Notes: generated from the sequence alone by a model not told the origin. DNA of 8,512 nucleotides from CAZTGZ01 sp044339595 (GCA_044339595.1 JBIIVF010000104.1:1-8512), one strand, 5' to 3'. Numbered from the stretch's first letter, positions 1-6,708 are shown. Translations and numbers: made by a program.

Positions 1-1
1 C

Positions 2-742
2 GAAGAAAGGATGAAACTGGCACAGCAAATCAGCTCAATGATTCTTGCGATCAGAAAAAAACTGAACATCAAAGTTCGTCAGCCTTTGGGTAAAATCATG
101 ATTCCTCAAATGAATCCGCTCACCACAGAACGAATACGCGCAGTGGAAGCCATTATTTTGTCAGAGGTAAATGTAAAAAATATGCAATACCTCACCGCCG
201 AAGATGGCAATGTGATTGTTAAATCTGTGAAACCGGACTTCAAAAAACTGGGTCCTAAAGCAGGGAATAAAATGAAAGACATCGCTGCTGCCATACAACA
301 ATTAGCAGGAAATGAAATAGATGAACTCGAAAGCAAAGGCTCCTTTAACTTGAAATGGGAAAGTGAAACTTTCGAATTAATGCTGGAAGACGTTGAAATT
401 CAGTCGAAAGACTTACCCGGCTGGCAAGTAGCCATGCAAGGCGGCATCACGGTTGCCCTCGATGTTCAGATTACCCGTGAATTGGAATTAGAAGGATTTG
501 CCCGTGAATTGGTCAATAAAATCCAACAATTGCGCAAAGACAACGGACTCGAAGTTTCTGACCGAATAGAGATTACACTATCTGCCGGTGCAGATATTGT
601 GGAAACTATCAACACTTTTAATGGTTATATTTGCGGCGAAACACTGGCAGACAATATACAAATAGCTGAAATTCAGACAATTAATGAAAATATTGAAATC
701 AATGGGCACGCTGTTGGTATCAGAATAAGTAAAATAAAGTAA
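2..742 (+). CDS. ileS: Isoleucyl-tRNA synthetase, C-terminal part (5' truncated by window)
   Basis: This is the 3' end of the gene for isoleucine-tRNA ligase, the cytoplasmic enzyme that charges tRNA-Ile. The reading frame is open from base 2 and the first in-window ATG at 11 is internal, so about 246 residues of a protein of roughly 1,100 are present. The visible part is the anticodon-binding and C-terminal region. It opens with the family segment around ISSMILAIRKK and VRQPLGKIMIP, and later has LELEGFARELVNKIQQLRK, characteristic of the long, eukaryote-like IleS class usual in Bacteroidota. The catalytic HIGH and KMSKS motifs would lie upstream, outside the window. The TAA stop is one base before the next ATG, so it is co-transcribed with the DksA-like gene and lspA. 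The family assignment is firm; the class of IleS is inferred from the tail only. Confidence 0.95.
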   Translation, partial: EERMKLAQQISSMILAIRKKLNIKVRQPLGKIMIPQMNPLTTERIRAVEAIILSEVNVKNMQYLTAEDGNVIVKSVKPDFKKLGPKAGNKMKDIAAAIQQLAGNEIDELESKGSFNLKWESETFELMLEDVEIQSKDLPGWQVAMQGGITVALDVQITRELELEGFARELVNKIQQLRKDNGLEVSDRIEITLSAGADIVETINTFNGYICGETLADNIQIAEIQTINENIEINGHAVGIRISKIK

Positions 743-743
743 C

Positions 744-1130
744 ATGGAACAAACAGAAAAGACCCGCTTTAACGACGAAGAACTTCAGGAGTTTAAAGAT
801 ATCATTACCCGAAAGTTAATTATTGCCAAAGAGGAGCTAAAATTCCTTCAGGATCAGTTGTCAACTGAAAATGAAAATGGAACAGATGACACGGGTAGTG
901 TTTATAAAACCATGGAAGATGGAAGCAGCACGCTTCAAAAGGAAAACAATAGCACCTTAGCCGCCAGACAGAAAAAATTCATCGACAACCTGGAAGCTGC
1001 GCTGATACGTATTGAGAATAAAACATATGGTATTTGCAAGGTAAGCGGAAAGCTGATTTCTAAAGATCGCCTTAGAGCAGTTCCGCATACAACCATGAGC
1101 ATCGAAGCCAAGAAGAATCAATATAAGTAG
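744..1130 (+). CDS. TraR/DksA-family regulator with degenerate zinc finger
   Basis: This 128-residue protein belongs to the TraR/DksA family, which binds in the secondary channel of RNA polymerase and, in E. coli, works with ppGpp. Residues 11-90 are charged and helical, fitting the coiled-coil hairpin. The C-terminal part, residues 95-125, matches the family zinc-finger region (YGIC..SGKLI..DRLRAVPHTTMSIEAK). Only the first of the four expected cysteines remains (C98). The positions where the others would fall hold Ser101, Ser119 and Ala122, so a classical C4 zinc site cannot form. This looks typical of the short Bacteroidota versions rather than a sequencing fault, because the frame is intact. 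The gene begins one base after the ileS stop and ends four bases before the lspA start, so it is part of that operon. Whether it acts like DksA is unknown. Confidence 0.88.
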   Translation: MEQTEKTRFNDEELQEFKDIITRKLIIAKEELKFLQDQLSTENENGTDDTGSVYKTMEDGSSTLQKENNSTLAARQKKFIDNLEAALIRIENKTYGICKVSGKLISKDRLRAVPHTTMSIEAKKNQYK

Positions 1131-1134
1131 TCCT

Positions 1135-1881
1135 TTGACAGAGCTTCAACAAAATTCCGGTTATCGAAAGTATTATATACTTTCAGCCTTACTCGTAATT
1201 TCAGTTCTTGTCATCGACCAACTTTCTAAATTCTGGATAAAAACACATATGTACCTTGGCCAAGAATTCAAGGTATTCGGTGATTGGTTTATCATCCATT
1301 TTACCGAAAATAACGGTATGGCCTTTGGTTTAGAATTAGGCGGTGACACCGGAAAACTTCTTTTAACCGGATTTAGGATCATAGCGGTAATGGGTATTTT
1401 GTACTATTTAGTGCTACAGATAAAACAAGGAGCAAAAACCGGCTTGATTATTTGTATCAGCCTTGTATTGGCAGGTGCGGTGGGTAACATCATCGATTCT
1501 GTATTCTATGGCGTTTGGTTCAAAGACAATTACAATGAATACCTTCCCGATGGCACGTTAAAGTGGAAAGACCATGCCCCTTACTTATATGGTCGTGTAG
1601 TTGACATGTTGTATTTCCCCATGATTGAAGGTCGATATCCGGATTGGTTGCCCTTTTTAGGAGGTGATTCATTTATGTTCTTCAGACCCGTTTTTAATAT
1701 TGCCGATACTTCTATCAGCACAGGTGTTTTTGCAATCATTCTATTCCAGAAACGCTTTTTTGCTCATACTCATTTACATACAGATAAAATAGAAGAGGTA
1801 ATTACACCCATCGAAAACTCGGAAATTGAAAGCAATACAAATCCCGAAAAAGATTTACCTGCTGAAGAAAAAACACAGTAA
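1135..1881 (+). CDS. lspA: Lipoprotein signal peptidase (signal peptidase II), TTG start
   Basis: LspA is the inner-membrane aspartyl protease that removes signal peptides from diacylglyceryl-modified prolipoproteins. The family motifs are in order: VIDQLSKFWIK (27-36), the first box; FTENNGMAFGL (56-66); GNIID (117-121); VVDMLYF (155-161) with catalytic Asp157; and FNIADTSIS (187-195) with catalytic Asp191. Four hydrophobic spans are visible, near 13-30, 75-95, 102-121 and 186-206. At 248 residues it is longer than the roughly 165 of E. coli. The extra length is an insert between GNIID and VVDM, a second before FNIAD, and an acidic tail after about 212. The start is the TTG at 1135: the frame is open only from 1099, has no ATG, GTG or other TTG before the first motif, and the next ATG would cut it off. 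It closes the ileS operon. Confidence 0.95.
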   Translation: MTELQQNSGYRKYYILSALLVISVLVIDQLSKFWIKTHMYLGQEFKVFGDWFIIHFTENNGMAFGLELGGDTGKLLLTGFRIIAVMGILYYLVLQIKQGAKTGLIICISLVLAGAVGNIIDSVFYGVWFKDNYNEYLPDGTLKWKDHAPYLYGRVVDMLYFPMIEGRYPDWLPFLGGDSFMFFRPVFNIADTSISTGVFAIILFQKRFFAHTHLHTDKIEEVITPIENSEIESNTNPEKDLPAEEKTQ

Positions 1882-2016
1882 TAATCATTCAATCTTATTT
1901 CCCTCGCCCAAAACAGATTTTTAAACACCTTGCAATGCAGGTTGGAATACCTCCATAAACGGAGCCAATTGGGGTGATTTCGATTAAAATGGGTTGATTG
2001 ATTGCAGAAAAAACAT
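1882..2016. other. Convergent intergenic gap, no clear terminator
   Basis: This gap separates the end of lspA (plus strand) from the end of the small membrane gene at 2017 (minus strand). It should contain transcription stops for both operons, but I see only weak candidates: a 4-bp CTCC/GGAG pair at 1951-1964 and the palindrome CCAATTGG at 1965-1972, neither followed by a convincing U-run. No coding potential was recognised. Confidence 0.5.
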
Positions 2017-2190
2017 TTATTCAGCCTTGGCAGAAGATTCGTCCATCCTTCCTTTCTCCTGATCTTCCTTCGCCTTTTTATTCTTGTCTAAAATGGGTTT
2101 GAAAATATAATAAGCCCCAATAAAGGCAATGGCGGTAACAACAATCTCTGATATGATCATAAAGATCGTGAATTTAGTTCTGGTATCCAT
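2017..2190 (-). CDS. Small single-span membrane protein downstream of NSS transporter
   Basis: I read this 57-residue ORF directly from the complement: ATG at 2190-2188, TAA at 2019-2017. It begins MDTRTKFTIFMIISEIVVTA. Residues 7-31 form one hydrophobic span (FTIFMIISEIVVTAIAFIGA, then YYIF), with an acidic Glu15 inside it. Residues 32-57 are highly charged (KPILDKNKKAKEDQEKGRMD and on), as expected for a cytoplasmic tail after a single membrane crossing. It lies six bases after the stop of the 47-residue gene, which itself overlaps the NSS transporter stop, so all three are probably one transcript. The protein family is not recognised. By position and size it could be a second accessory subunit of the transporter, but this is inference. 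Support for it being real comes from the tight spacing, the intact frame and the clear span-plus-charged-tail design. Confidence 0.68.
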   Translation of the reverse strand: MDTRTKFTIFMIISEIVVTAIAFIGAYYIFKPILDKNKKAKEDQEKGRMDESSAKAE

Positions 2191-2196
2191 TTCTAT

Positions 2197-2340
2197 TTAT
2201 CTCGGTTCATCGTCGTTTTCATCGTATGAATCCGGTTCCGGTTTCAGAGGTGCCCTCATCACCTTTACAAAAAATATGATGGTAATGGCTGTTACCAATA
2301 ACATGGTAGAAACCATCAGGATTAAAGCGGTTGTATTCAT
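2197..2340 (-). CDS. MetS-like small subunit of NSS transporter
   Basis: I read this 47-residue ORF directly from the complement. Its ATG (2340-2338) overlaps the TGA of the NSS transporter (2339-2337) as ATGA, a typical translational-coupling arrangement; the stop is TAA at 2199-2197. The protein begins MNTTALILMVSTMLLVTAIT and has one long hydrophobic span (about residues 5-25), followed by KVMRAP and an acidic tail (EPDSYDENDDEPR). A short N-terminal segment, one membrane span and a charged tail directly after an NSS gene is the pattern of the MetS-type small subunits. In Corynebacterium glutamicum, MetS is required together with the NSS protein MetP for methionine and alanine uptake. I infer the same role here: an integral inner-membrane partner of the transporter. 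Identity to MetS at sequence level could not be tested, so the family call is moderate, while the existence of the gene is well supported. Confidence 0.8.
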   Translation of the reverse strand: MNTTALILMVSTMLLVTAITIIFFVKVMRAPLKPEPDSYDENDDEPR

Positions 2341-4001
2341 GATTTAGTGACTCCTTTCATTCTGTTTTGATACGCCCGATAAACCATTGCCGAAATAAAC
2401 ACGAATAAGGCTACGAGCATGACTCTTGCAAAGTTAACATAACCCAACTGTGTTTGCAGTTTTTCCTTTTCAAGCGGATCAGTTGCCGCCAGAATTTTTT
2501 CTTTCAATCCGGCATTGGTGATTTGTTTTATGATACTGCCATTGTCTAGCGGCCAACCGTTGCCGGAGAACAGGCTTGAGAAGGCATCGATCCAGTTATT
2601 CCCTTCAGGAGTAACCAATGCACCAAAGAATACGAATGCAAGCAAAAGCGGTGTAATATACTTGATGATAAAGCGATAAATCATCGGAACCCGAATATCA
2701 GCTCCTTCTGTAATCTCACTCCACCCTCTTTTCATGCCAAATATCCAGGCAAATAAGACGGTTTCTAACAATGCGAAAACAACCAAGGATACGGTACCTG
2801 CCCAATAATCATATTCGTCAAATACACCATATTGAAAAAATAAAACTGTGGGTAAGCCCATGATTAAAGTAATTAATCCAAATGACCAGGCAGATTTATT
2901 GCGTTTCCATCCGAATTCATCTTGCACAAAGCCCATCCAAGGTGTACCCATCGCCAAAGAGGAGGTTATTCCGGCAAAAAATAGCAATCCAAACCACATG
3001 ACTCCGGCCACAGCGCTCAGAATGGGGCCCCATTTTTCAAATAGATAAGGCATGGTTTGAAAGGCCATTCCGAATCCGGCATTTTCCTTCACCCAATCCA
3101 ATCCCAAATATCCGGCCGCTATTGGAATAACGATCAAACTTCCCAATACAACCTCCACGAATTCATTGGTGAATCCGGCTGCCACAGCATTCAAGGCAAC
3201 GTCATCCTTCTTTTTAACGTAAGCGGCATAACAATGTACGGTTCCCATGCCCACCGAGAGAGTAAAGAAAATCTGTCCGGCAGCTGCAAGCCAAACTTTC
3301 GGATTGGTCAATGAATCAAACTGAGGAGTCCATAAAAAATTCAAACCATCGAAAGCGTTGGCATCCGGATGTTCAACGGAAGCGCCACTGTCTCCTAAAG
3401 TTAATCCTCTTACCGCCAAAAATATACCGAACAAGATGAGCAAAGGCATACCAATTTTGGCAACTCTTTCCACCCCATGAAGACCTTTCGACAAAATATA
3501 GGTATTCAAAACCAAGCAAATAATGTAGAAAACTACGGCTTCATAAGGGATGCCGGTCGTAGAATGATTAATATCAATATAATTTTTGAAAAACATCGCG
3601 ACATCTGATTGCGATAAATTATCAAACGTTCCTGCGAGGGAATGGATCACATAAGACATGGTCCAGCTTTCTATATAACAATAATAAGCAGCCACCGCAA
3701 TGTTGGTAAAGATGCCGAATACCCCTATATATTTCCACATCTTTCGGGCATTCATGCTATGCAAAATAAAAGGGGTTGAGTGATTCCCGGATTTACCGCC
3801 AAATCGTCCGATGCTCCATTCTATCCATAACAAAGGGATTCCCATCAAAAGGAAACAGACTAGATAAGGAATGATAAAGGCGCCTCCTCCATTGTTCACA
3901 GCTTGCACCGGGAAACGAAGAAAGTTACCCAATCCAACGGCATTACCGGCCATGGCTAAAATCAGACCGACCCTCGATCCCCAAGAATCATTTGAACTCA
4001 T
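2337..4001 (-). CDS. LeuT-like sodium-dependent transporter (NSS/SNF family)
   Basis: This is a 554-residue inner-membrane sodium-coupled symporter of the NSS family, probably for an amino acid. The N-terminus is very close to LeuT: WGSRVGLILAMAGNAVGLGN at 7-26 is TM1 with its unwound centre. Compared from memory with LeuT, the Na+ ligands are kept: Ala21, Asn26, Thr247 and Asn279 for site 1, Gly19, Val22, Thr346 and Ser347 for site 2. Tyr107 in TM3 (YYCYIESW), which binds the substrate carboxylate, is also kept. Glu283 matches LeuT Glu290, the residue that replaces chloride, so transport is likely chloride-independent. In the TM6 pocket Phe246 and Ser249 are kept, but LeuT Phe259 is Met252, so the substrate may differ. 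About twelve spans are present, the last at 524-543. Its TGA overlaps the start of a MetS-like small gene, and it starts 61 bases after the peptidase stop, possibly with its own promoter. The substrate is unknown. Confidence 0.95.
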   Translation of the reverse strand: MSSNDSWGSRVGLILAMAGNAVGLGNFLRFPVQAVNNGGGAFIIPYLVCFLLMGIPLLWIEWSIGRFGGKSGNHSTPFILHSMNARKMWKYIGVFGIFTNIAVAAYYCYIESWTMSYVIHSLAGTFDNLSQSDVAMFFKNYIDINHSTTGIPYEAVVFYIICLVLNTYILSKGLHGVERVAKIGMPLLILFGIFLAVRGLTLGDSGASVEHPDANAFDGLNFLWTPQFDSLTNPKVWLAAAGQIFFTLSVGMGTVHCYAAYVKKKDDVALNAVAAGFTNEFVEVVLGSLIVIPIAAGYLGLDWVKENAGFGMAFQTMPYLFEKWGPILSAVAGVMWFGLLFFAGITSSLAMGTPWMGFVQDEFGWKRNKSAWSFGLITLIMGLPTVLFFQYGVFDEYDYWAGTVSLVVFALLETVLFAWIFGMKRGWSEITEGADIRVPMIYRFIIKYITPLLLAFVFFGALVTPEGNNWIDAFSSLFSGNGWPLDNGSIIKQITNAGLKEKILAATDPLEKEKLQTQLGYVNFARVMLVALFVFISAMVYRAYQNRMKGVTKS

Positions 4002-4062
4002 ACTTGATTATTTGCCTGCAATATGAAGCAATTAACAAGAAAATGCAAACTGAATAAAAGAA

Positions 4063-4740
4063 TTACAAAAAGCGACGAACTGAATGCAAAAAATGGGTAT
4101 ACTTATTTTTGTCCCTATTGAATATACCGTTTTCATCAAATGCATCGATTCGCACCCAACCATGCGCATGAATGATTTCCTTTTCGCTGATTAACAAGCC
4201 GGTATGGGTCACCGAACCCTGATTATTGGCAAAAAACGCTACATCCAACGATTGTCTTTTATTGAAATCAATGAGGTCGCCTTTGACTACTTGATCGCGT
4301 GCATCTCTGGGAAGGGCCATTCCCTTTGTCTTGAAAAGTACTTGAATGAATCCTGAACAATCGATCCCCATAAAAGTGCGGCCACCCCATAAATAAGGGG
4401 TATTTAAGAAATCTGCTGCCAATGTTAAAAGATCCGACTCGGAGGATGTTGCCATTTCACGATCTATTTCAGATCCGCAGGATGTCCATCGGTCATGAAA
4501 GAAAAGGGATACTTCCTTTTGGACTATAAAAGGTTTCTCTACAACATCTAATGAAACGAATTGTGCAGCACTAATCCAACCTTGATAATGATCAAAATCT
4601 GTTTCTATTCTCAACCAATCTCCTTGATCTTCCAGAACACGGTAGGTTTCTCCAAAAATCAACTGACTGACCATTTCTGATTTACCTGAAGGCTCTGCCC
4701 GCATAACGATATAGGTGATATGGCATTGACCGAGGAGCAT
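4063..4740 (-). CDS. SH3b + NlpC/P60 cell-wall peptidase (C40)
   Basis: This 225-residue protein has an N-terminal bacterial SH3-like domain (about 1-66; VMRAEPSGKSEMVSQLIFGE and GDWLRIETD, GWISAAQFV) and a C-terminal NlpC/P60 cysteine peptidase (about 103-225). The catalytic set is visible: Cys128 in GIDCSGF, His179 in SVTHTGLL and His191 in EIIHAHGW; TPYLWGGRTF (114-123) is the usual lead-in. The domain order resembles YkfC-type gamma-D-glutamyl-L-diamino-acid endopeptidases, which cut peptidoglycan stem peptides during recycling. No signal peptide is evident, which fits a cytoplasmic recycling enzyme better than a secreted autolysin, but this is inference. The ATG at 4740 was chosen because it keeps the complete first SH3 strand. 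It follows the ferredoxin gene by 21 bases and probably shares its promoter; the functional link to the ferredoxin is unclear. The NSS transporter starts 61 bases further on. Confidence 0.9.
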   Translation of the reverse strand: MLLGQCHITYIVMRAEPSGKSEMVSQLIFGETYRVLEDQGDWLRIETDFDHYQGWISAAQFVSLDVVEKPFIVQKEVSLFFHDRWTSCGSEIDREMATSSESDLLTLAADFLNTPYLWGGRTFMGIDCSGFIQVLFKTKGMALPRDARDQVVKGDLIDFNKRQSLDVAFFANNQGSVTHTGLLISEKEIIHAHGWVRIDAFDENGIFNRDKNKYTHFLHSVRRFL

Positions 4741-4761
4741 TGAGCGTTGAGGGAGCAGGGT

Positions 4762-5109
4762 TTAGAGGTGTAAGCGGGCTTTTCTCGCCAAGAGCGTATC
4801 ATTGCTTTCTTCGCGATCTGGATCAGGCACACAACAATCAACCGGACAAACAGCAGCGCATTGAGGTTCTTCATGAAATCCGCAACATTCGGTGCATTTA
4901 TCCGGCACGATATAATAAACCTCTTCTGAAACAGGTTTGTGTCGCTTTTCAGCGCTGGTTACTTCACCATTTTCAAGGGTAAAATCTCCTCTTATGGTCG
5001 TTCCATCGGCTATTGCCCACTCCGCCCCTGCTTCATAAATCGCATTGTTCGGACACTCGGGCTCACAAGCTCCGCAGTTAATACATTCATCCGTGATAAT
5101 AATGGCCAT
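4762..5109 (-). CDS. Dicluster 4Fe-4S ferredoxin
   Basis: This small soluble electron carrier of 115 residues starts at the ATG MAIIITDECINCGACEPECP. Cluster-ligand motifs are C9-x2-C12-x2-C15-x3-C19-Pro and C72-x2-C75-x8-C84-x3-C88-Pro, the spacing of the Allochromatium-type 2[4Fe-4S] ferredoxins. Further cysteines are C76, C92 and C93 (VDCCVPD). The middle (about 25-65) is a Bacteroidota-type insert rich in acidic residues, and YYIVPDKCTEC leads into the second motif. A longer frame would start at 5136, but the nine extra residues (MLSLRKITG) are unlike the family, and the -7 promoter box at 5125-5132 would fall inside them, so the 5109 start is preferred. The redox partner is unknown. It heads a minus-strand unit with the NlpC/P60 peptidase gene 21 bases downstream. 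Confidence 0.94.
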   Translation of the reverse strand: MAIIITDECINCGACEPECPNNAIYEAGAEWAIADGTTIRGDFTLENGEVTSAEKRHKPVSEEVYYIVPDKCTECCGFHEEPQCAAVCPVDCCVPDPDREESNDTLLARKARLHL

Positions 5110-5124
5110 TCCGGTAATTTTTCG

Positions 5125-5132
5125 CAAAGATA
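5125..5132 (-). promoter_or_regulatory. -7 promoter box (TATCTTTG) of the ferredoxin gene
   Basis: The complement reads TATCTTTG, an exact match to the Bacteroidota -7 consensus TAnnTTTG. It ends 15 bases before the ferredoxin ATG, so transcription would start about 10 bases before that codon. No good -33 TTG was found at the usual distance. It also supports the 5109 start over the upstream one. Confidence 0.65.
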
Positions 5133-5186
5133 ACACCCAAGAATGAAGGGTTGTTCATTTTGATAAGAAAAGTGAGGAAAGTTACA

Positions 5187-5205
5187 ACTTCACCGATTGG
5201 TGAGT
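5187..5205 (-). terminator. Possible hairpin terminator after the minus-strand T9SS gene
   Basis: CACC and GGTG pair around a 4-base loop, extended by ACT/AGT with one bulged base, giving seven pairs just past the stop at 5216. On the minus strand it is followed by TTGTAACTTTCC, a poor U-run, so it could be a weak terminator or only a chance hairpin. Confidence 0.4.
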
Positions 5206-5215
5206 GCACCCCTAT

Positions 5216-6616
5216 TTATTCTTTTACAAATTTTGAAATTGAAACTTTGTTATCAAAAGTAGTCCTTAACAAGTAAGTTCCTTTTGAAAGATGGTCAATA
5301 TTCAAATTTGTAGTATTTGTCCCAGGATTTACGGATATCACTTCTTGTCCATACAAATTAAGCACTGATGCGGTTAAAATATTTTCTGTTGCTTCTAGGA
5401 ATAAAATGTGATTAGCAGGATTTGGATACCCCCTTACCTTTGAGGCTTCCTTGCTTTGTAAACCAAGGCTTGACCCTTTATAAAAGTACAAATTGTCAAA
5501 AAAAACGGTGGTAATTCCCTGAGTCGGTGCGCCTTCCAATTTCAATTGATGCACCTGAGATAAGTTAAGGCCACTAAAATCTGAAAGCGGAATATCAAAA
5601 CTATTCCATCCCGGATTCGAAATTGACAATAGCTTGGTGATGTCTCCTCCACCCACATGAATGACGGATAGCTTAATCTGTGCTTGATCCGTTTTGTAAA
5701 AATCAACGTGTAATTTTTCGAATCCACTGAGATTGGTTGGACTTTCGAGCACTATACCTTGATAATTGAATTGTAAGAGTTGCTTGGTTAGGTCATTTTG
5801 AACCAGAATATCGCTGGCAATGGTGGCCTCTCCCCAATTTTTACCAATTTTCGTTCCTGTAAGGTTGGTATATTTTCCGGAATATATAGAAACAACGTCT
5901 TCGGCTTTTCTATTCGGTGGTGTTGGGGCAGCCACCAAAGGCGGAGTGATAGGATCCGGAGGCGCGATAGGGTCAGCCAATTTTGTGGCCGTAAACTTTA
6001 TATTATCAAAATAAACAACCTGATCTGCCATTCTATTCGCATCTCGATCAACATGAAGCACAATTTGGTTGTTTCCGATCTTGTTATCGGCATTATCTAC
6101 ACCTCCTCCACCTGTTCCGTTTCCGGTAGAAATGAGAGCCACAGAAAAGTCGACCACAAAGGTTAAAGTTACCCATTGATTAATCGCGGAGGGCGTTTTA
6201 TTCCCAATAAAAGTGGTTCCCTGACCAGACTTGTTGGTGCTTGTAAACTTAATGTATACCGGCGAAAGCGTGGATTTATAAACATCCATGGTAACGGTGG
6301 TTGGATTGGCCCCATCAAATTTCCATTTTCCTAAGGTACCATAGATAGATTCGCAACCTGACCACTCCCCGGCATCATCGGCAGCTGTAAATTTTGCTAC
6401 GGTAGCAGAAGTGTTCACCCCACCCGGATTTGGATTATTAACAAAAGTGACACCTTGAGTATTTGAACCGTTTTCAAAATAATTCCAGGCGCCTTTGGTG
6501 GTGCCATTTTCAAATGTAAAATTGTAATTGGTCACCTGAGAAAAGCCCATTTTGAAGGCAGAAATGAGGCCTATAGTAAAGGTTACTTTTTTTATTATTA
6601 GGATAGGTTTAAACAT
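5216..6616 (-). CDS. Secreted T9SS protein with two carbohydrate-binding-like domains
   Basis: This 466-residue protein has no recognisable catalytic domain. Residues 1-27 are a signal peptide (KK near the N-terminus, hydrophobic core, GFSQ before the likely cut). Residues 29-211 form a beta-sandwich, probably glycan-binding domain (FTFENG, NPNPGGVNTSATV, EWSG, and the closing VYFDNIKF). A proline-rich linker follows (about 214-236). A second domain, 237-381, runs from VVSIYSGKYTNLTGT to VFFDNLYFY; similar modules accompany Bacteroidota glycoside hydrolases. Residues 392-466 are a type A T9SS sorting domain (RGYPNPANHILFLEA, LNLYGQEV, KGTYLLRTTFDNKVSISKFV), which directs export across the outer membrane and surface attachment. 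The first domain is homologous to both repeats of the divergent gene at 6729. The ATG at 6616 gives a normal signal peptide, yet its -7 box ends only four bases upstream, so the mRNA may be leaderless. The ligand is unknown. Confidence 0.88.
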   Translation of the reverse strand: MFKPILIIKKVTFTIGLISAFKMGFSQVTNYNFTFENGTTKGAWNYFENGSNTQGVTFVNNPNPGGVNTSATVAKFTAADDAGEWSGCESIYGTLGKWKFDGANPTTVTMDVYKSTLSPVYIKFTSTNKSGQGTTFIGNKTPSAINQWVTLTFVVDFSVALISTGNGTGGGGVDNADNKIGNNQIVLHVDRDANRMADQVVYFDNIKFTATKLADPIAPPDPITPPLVAAPTPPNRKAEDVVSIYSGKYTNLTGTKIGKNWGEATIASDILVQNDLTKQLLQFNYQGIVLESPTNLSGFEKLHVDFYKTDQAQIKLSVIHVGGGDITKLLSISNPGWNSFDIPLSDFSGLNLSQVHQLKLEGAPTQGITTVFFDNLYFYKGSSLGLQSKEASKVRGYPNPANHILFLEATENILTASVLNLYGQEVISVNPGTNTTNLNIDHLSKGTYLLRTTFDNKVSISKFVKE

Positions 6617-6620
6617 CCTT

Positions 6621-6628
6621 CAAAGGTA
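6621..6628 (-). promoter_or_regulatory. -7 promoter box (TACCTTTG) of the minus-strand T9SS gene
   Basis: The complement reads TACCTTTG, an exact TAnnTTTG match, only four bases before the ATG at 6616-6614. Transcription would therefore begin at or next to the A of the start codon. A possible -33 TTG lies at 6653-6655, 24 bases upstream, slightly farther than usual. Confidence 0.6.
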
Positions 6629-6700
6629 TTTTTCACGATCCATATTATCACACAACCAACCTTTAATTTTCAACTTAGTCAGCAGGCGCTTAAACTTTGG

Positions 6701-6708
6701 TAAATTTG
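6701..6708 (+). promoter_or_regulatory. -7 promoter box (TAAATTTG) of the plus-strand T9SS gene
   Basis: TAAATTTG is an exact match to the Bacteroidota -7 consensus. It ends 20 bases before the ATG at 6729, giving a short leader of about 15 bases. No clear -33 TTG is present. It faces the box at 6621-6628 in a shared 112-base divergent gap. Confidence 0.6.

Noticed and set aside
1951..1972. Hairpin CTCC/GGAG and palindrome CCAATTGG between convergent operons
   Set aside because: The stems are only four pairs and there is no U-run on either strand; not a credible terminator.
2129..2347. Plus-strand 72-codon frame with hydrophobic stretches
   Set aside because: It is the complement of the two small membrane genes; the minus-strand reading has the coupled starts and span-plus-charged-tail design, so the plus frame is a shadow.
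4002..4062. Possible promoter for the NSS transporter (complement TTCAGTTTG region)
   Set aside because: It fits TAnnTTTG with one mismatch and has no suitably spaced -33 box; too weak to call.
4740..4982. Plus-strand open frame opposite the ferredoxin
   Set aside because: It is antisense to the ferredoxin cysteine motifs and has no recognisable domain.
5110..5136. Longer ferredoxin start adding MLSLRKITG
   Set aside because: The extra residues do not look like the family, and they overlap the -7 box TATCTTTG; the ATG at 5109 gives the standard N-terminus.
5798..6166. Plus-strand open frame of 122 codons opposite the T9SS gene
   Set aside because: It has low-complexity, Arg/Ser-rich composition with no family signal and is antisense to a clearly coding gene; it is a shadow frame.
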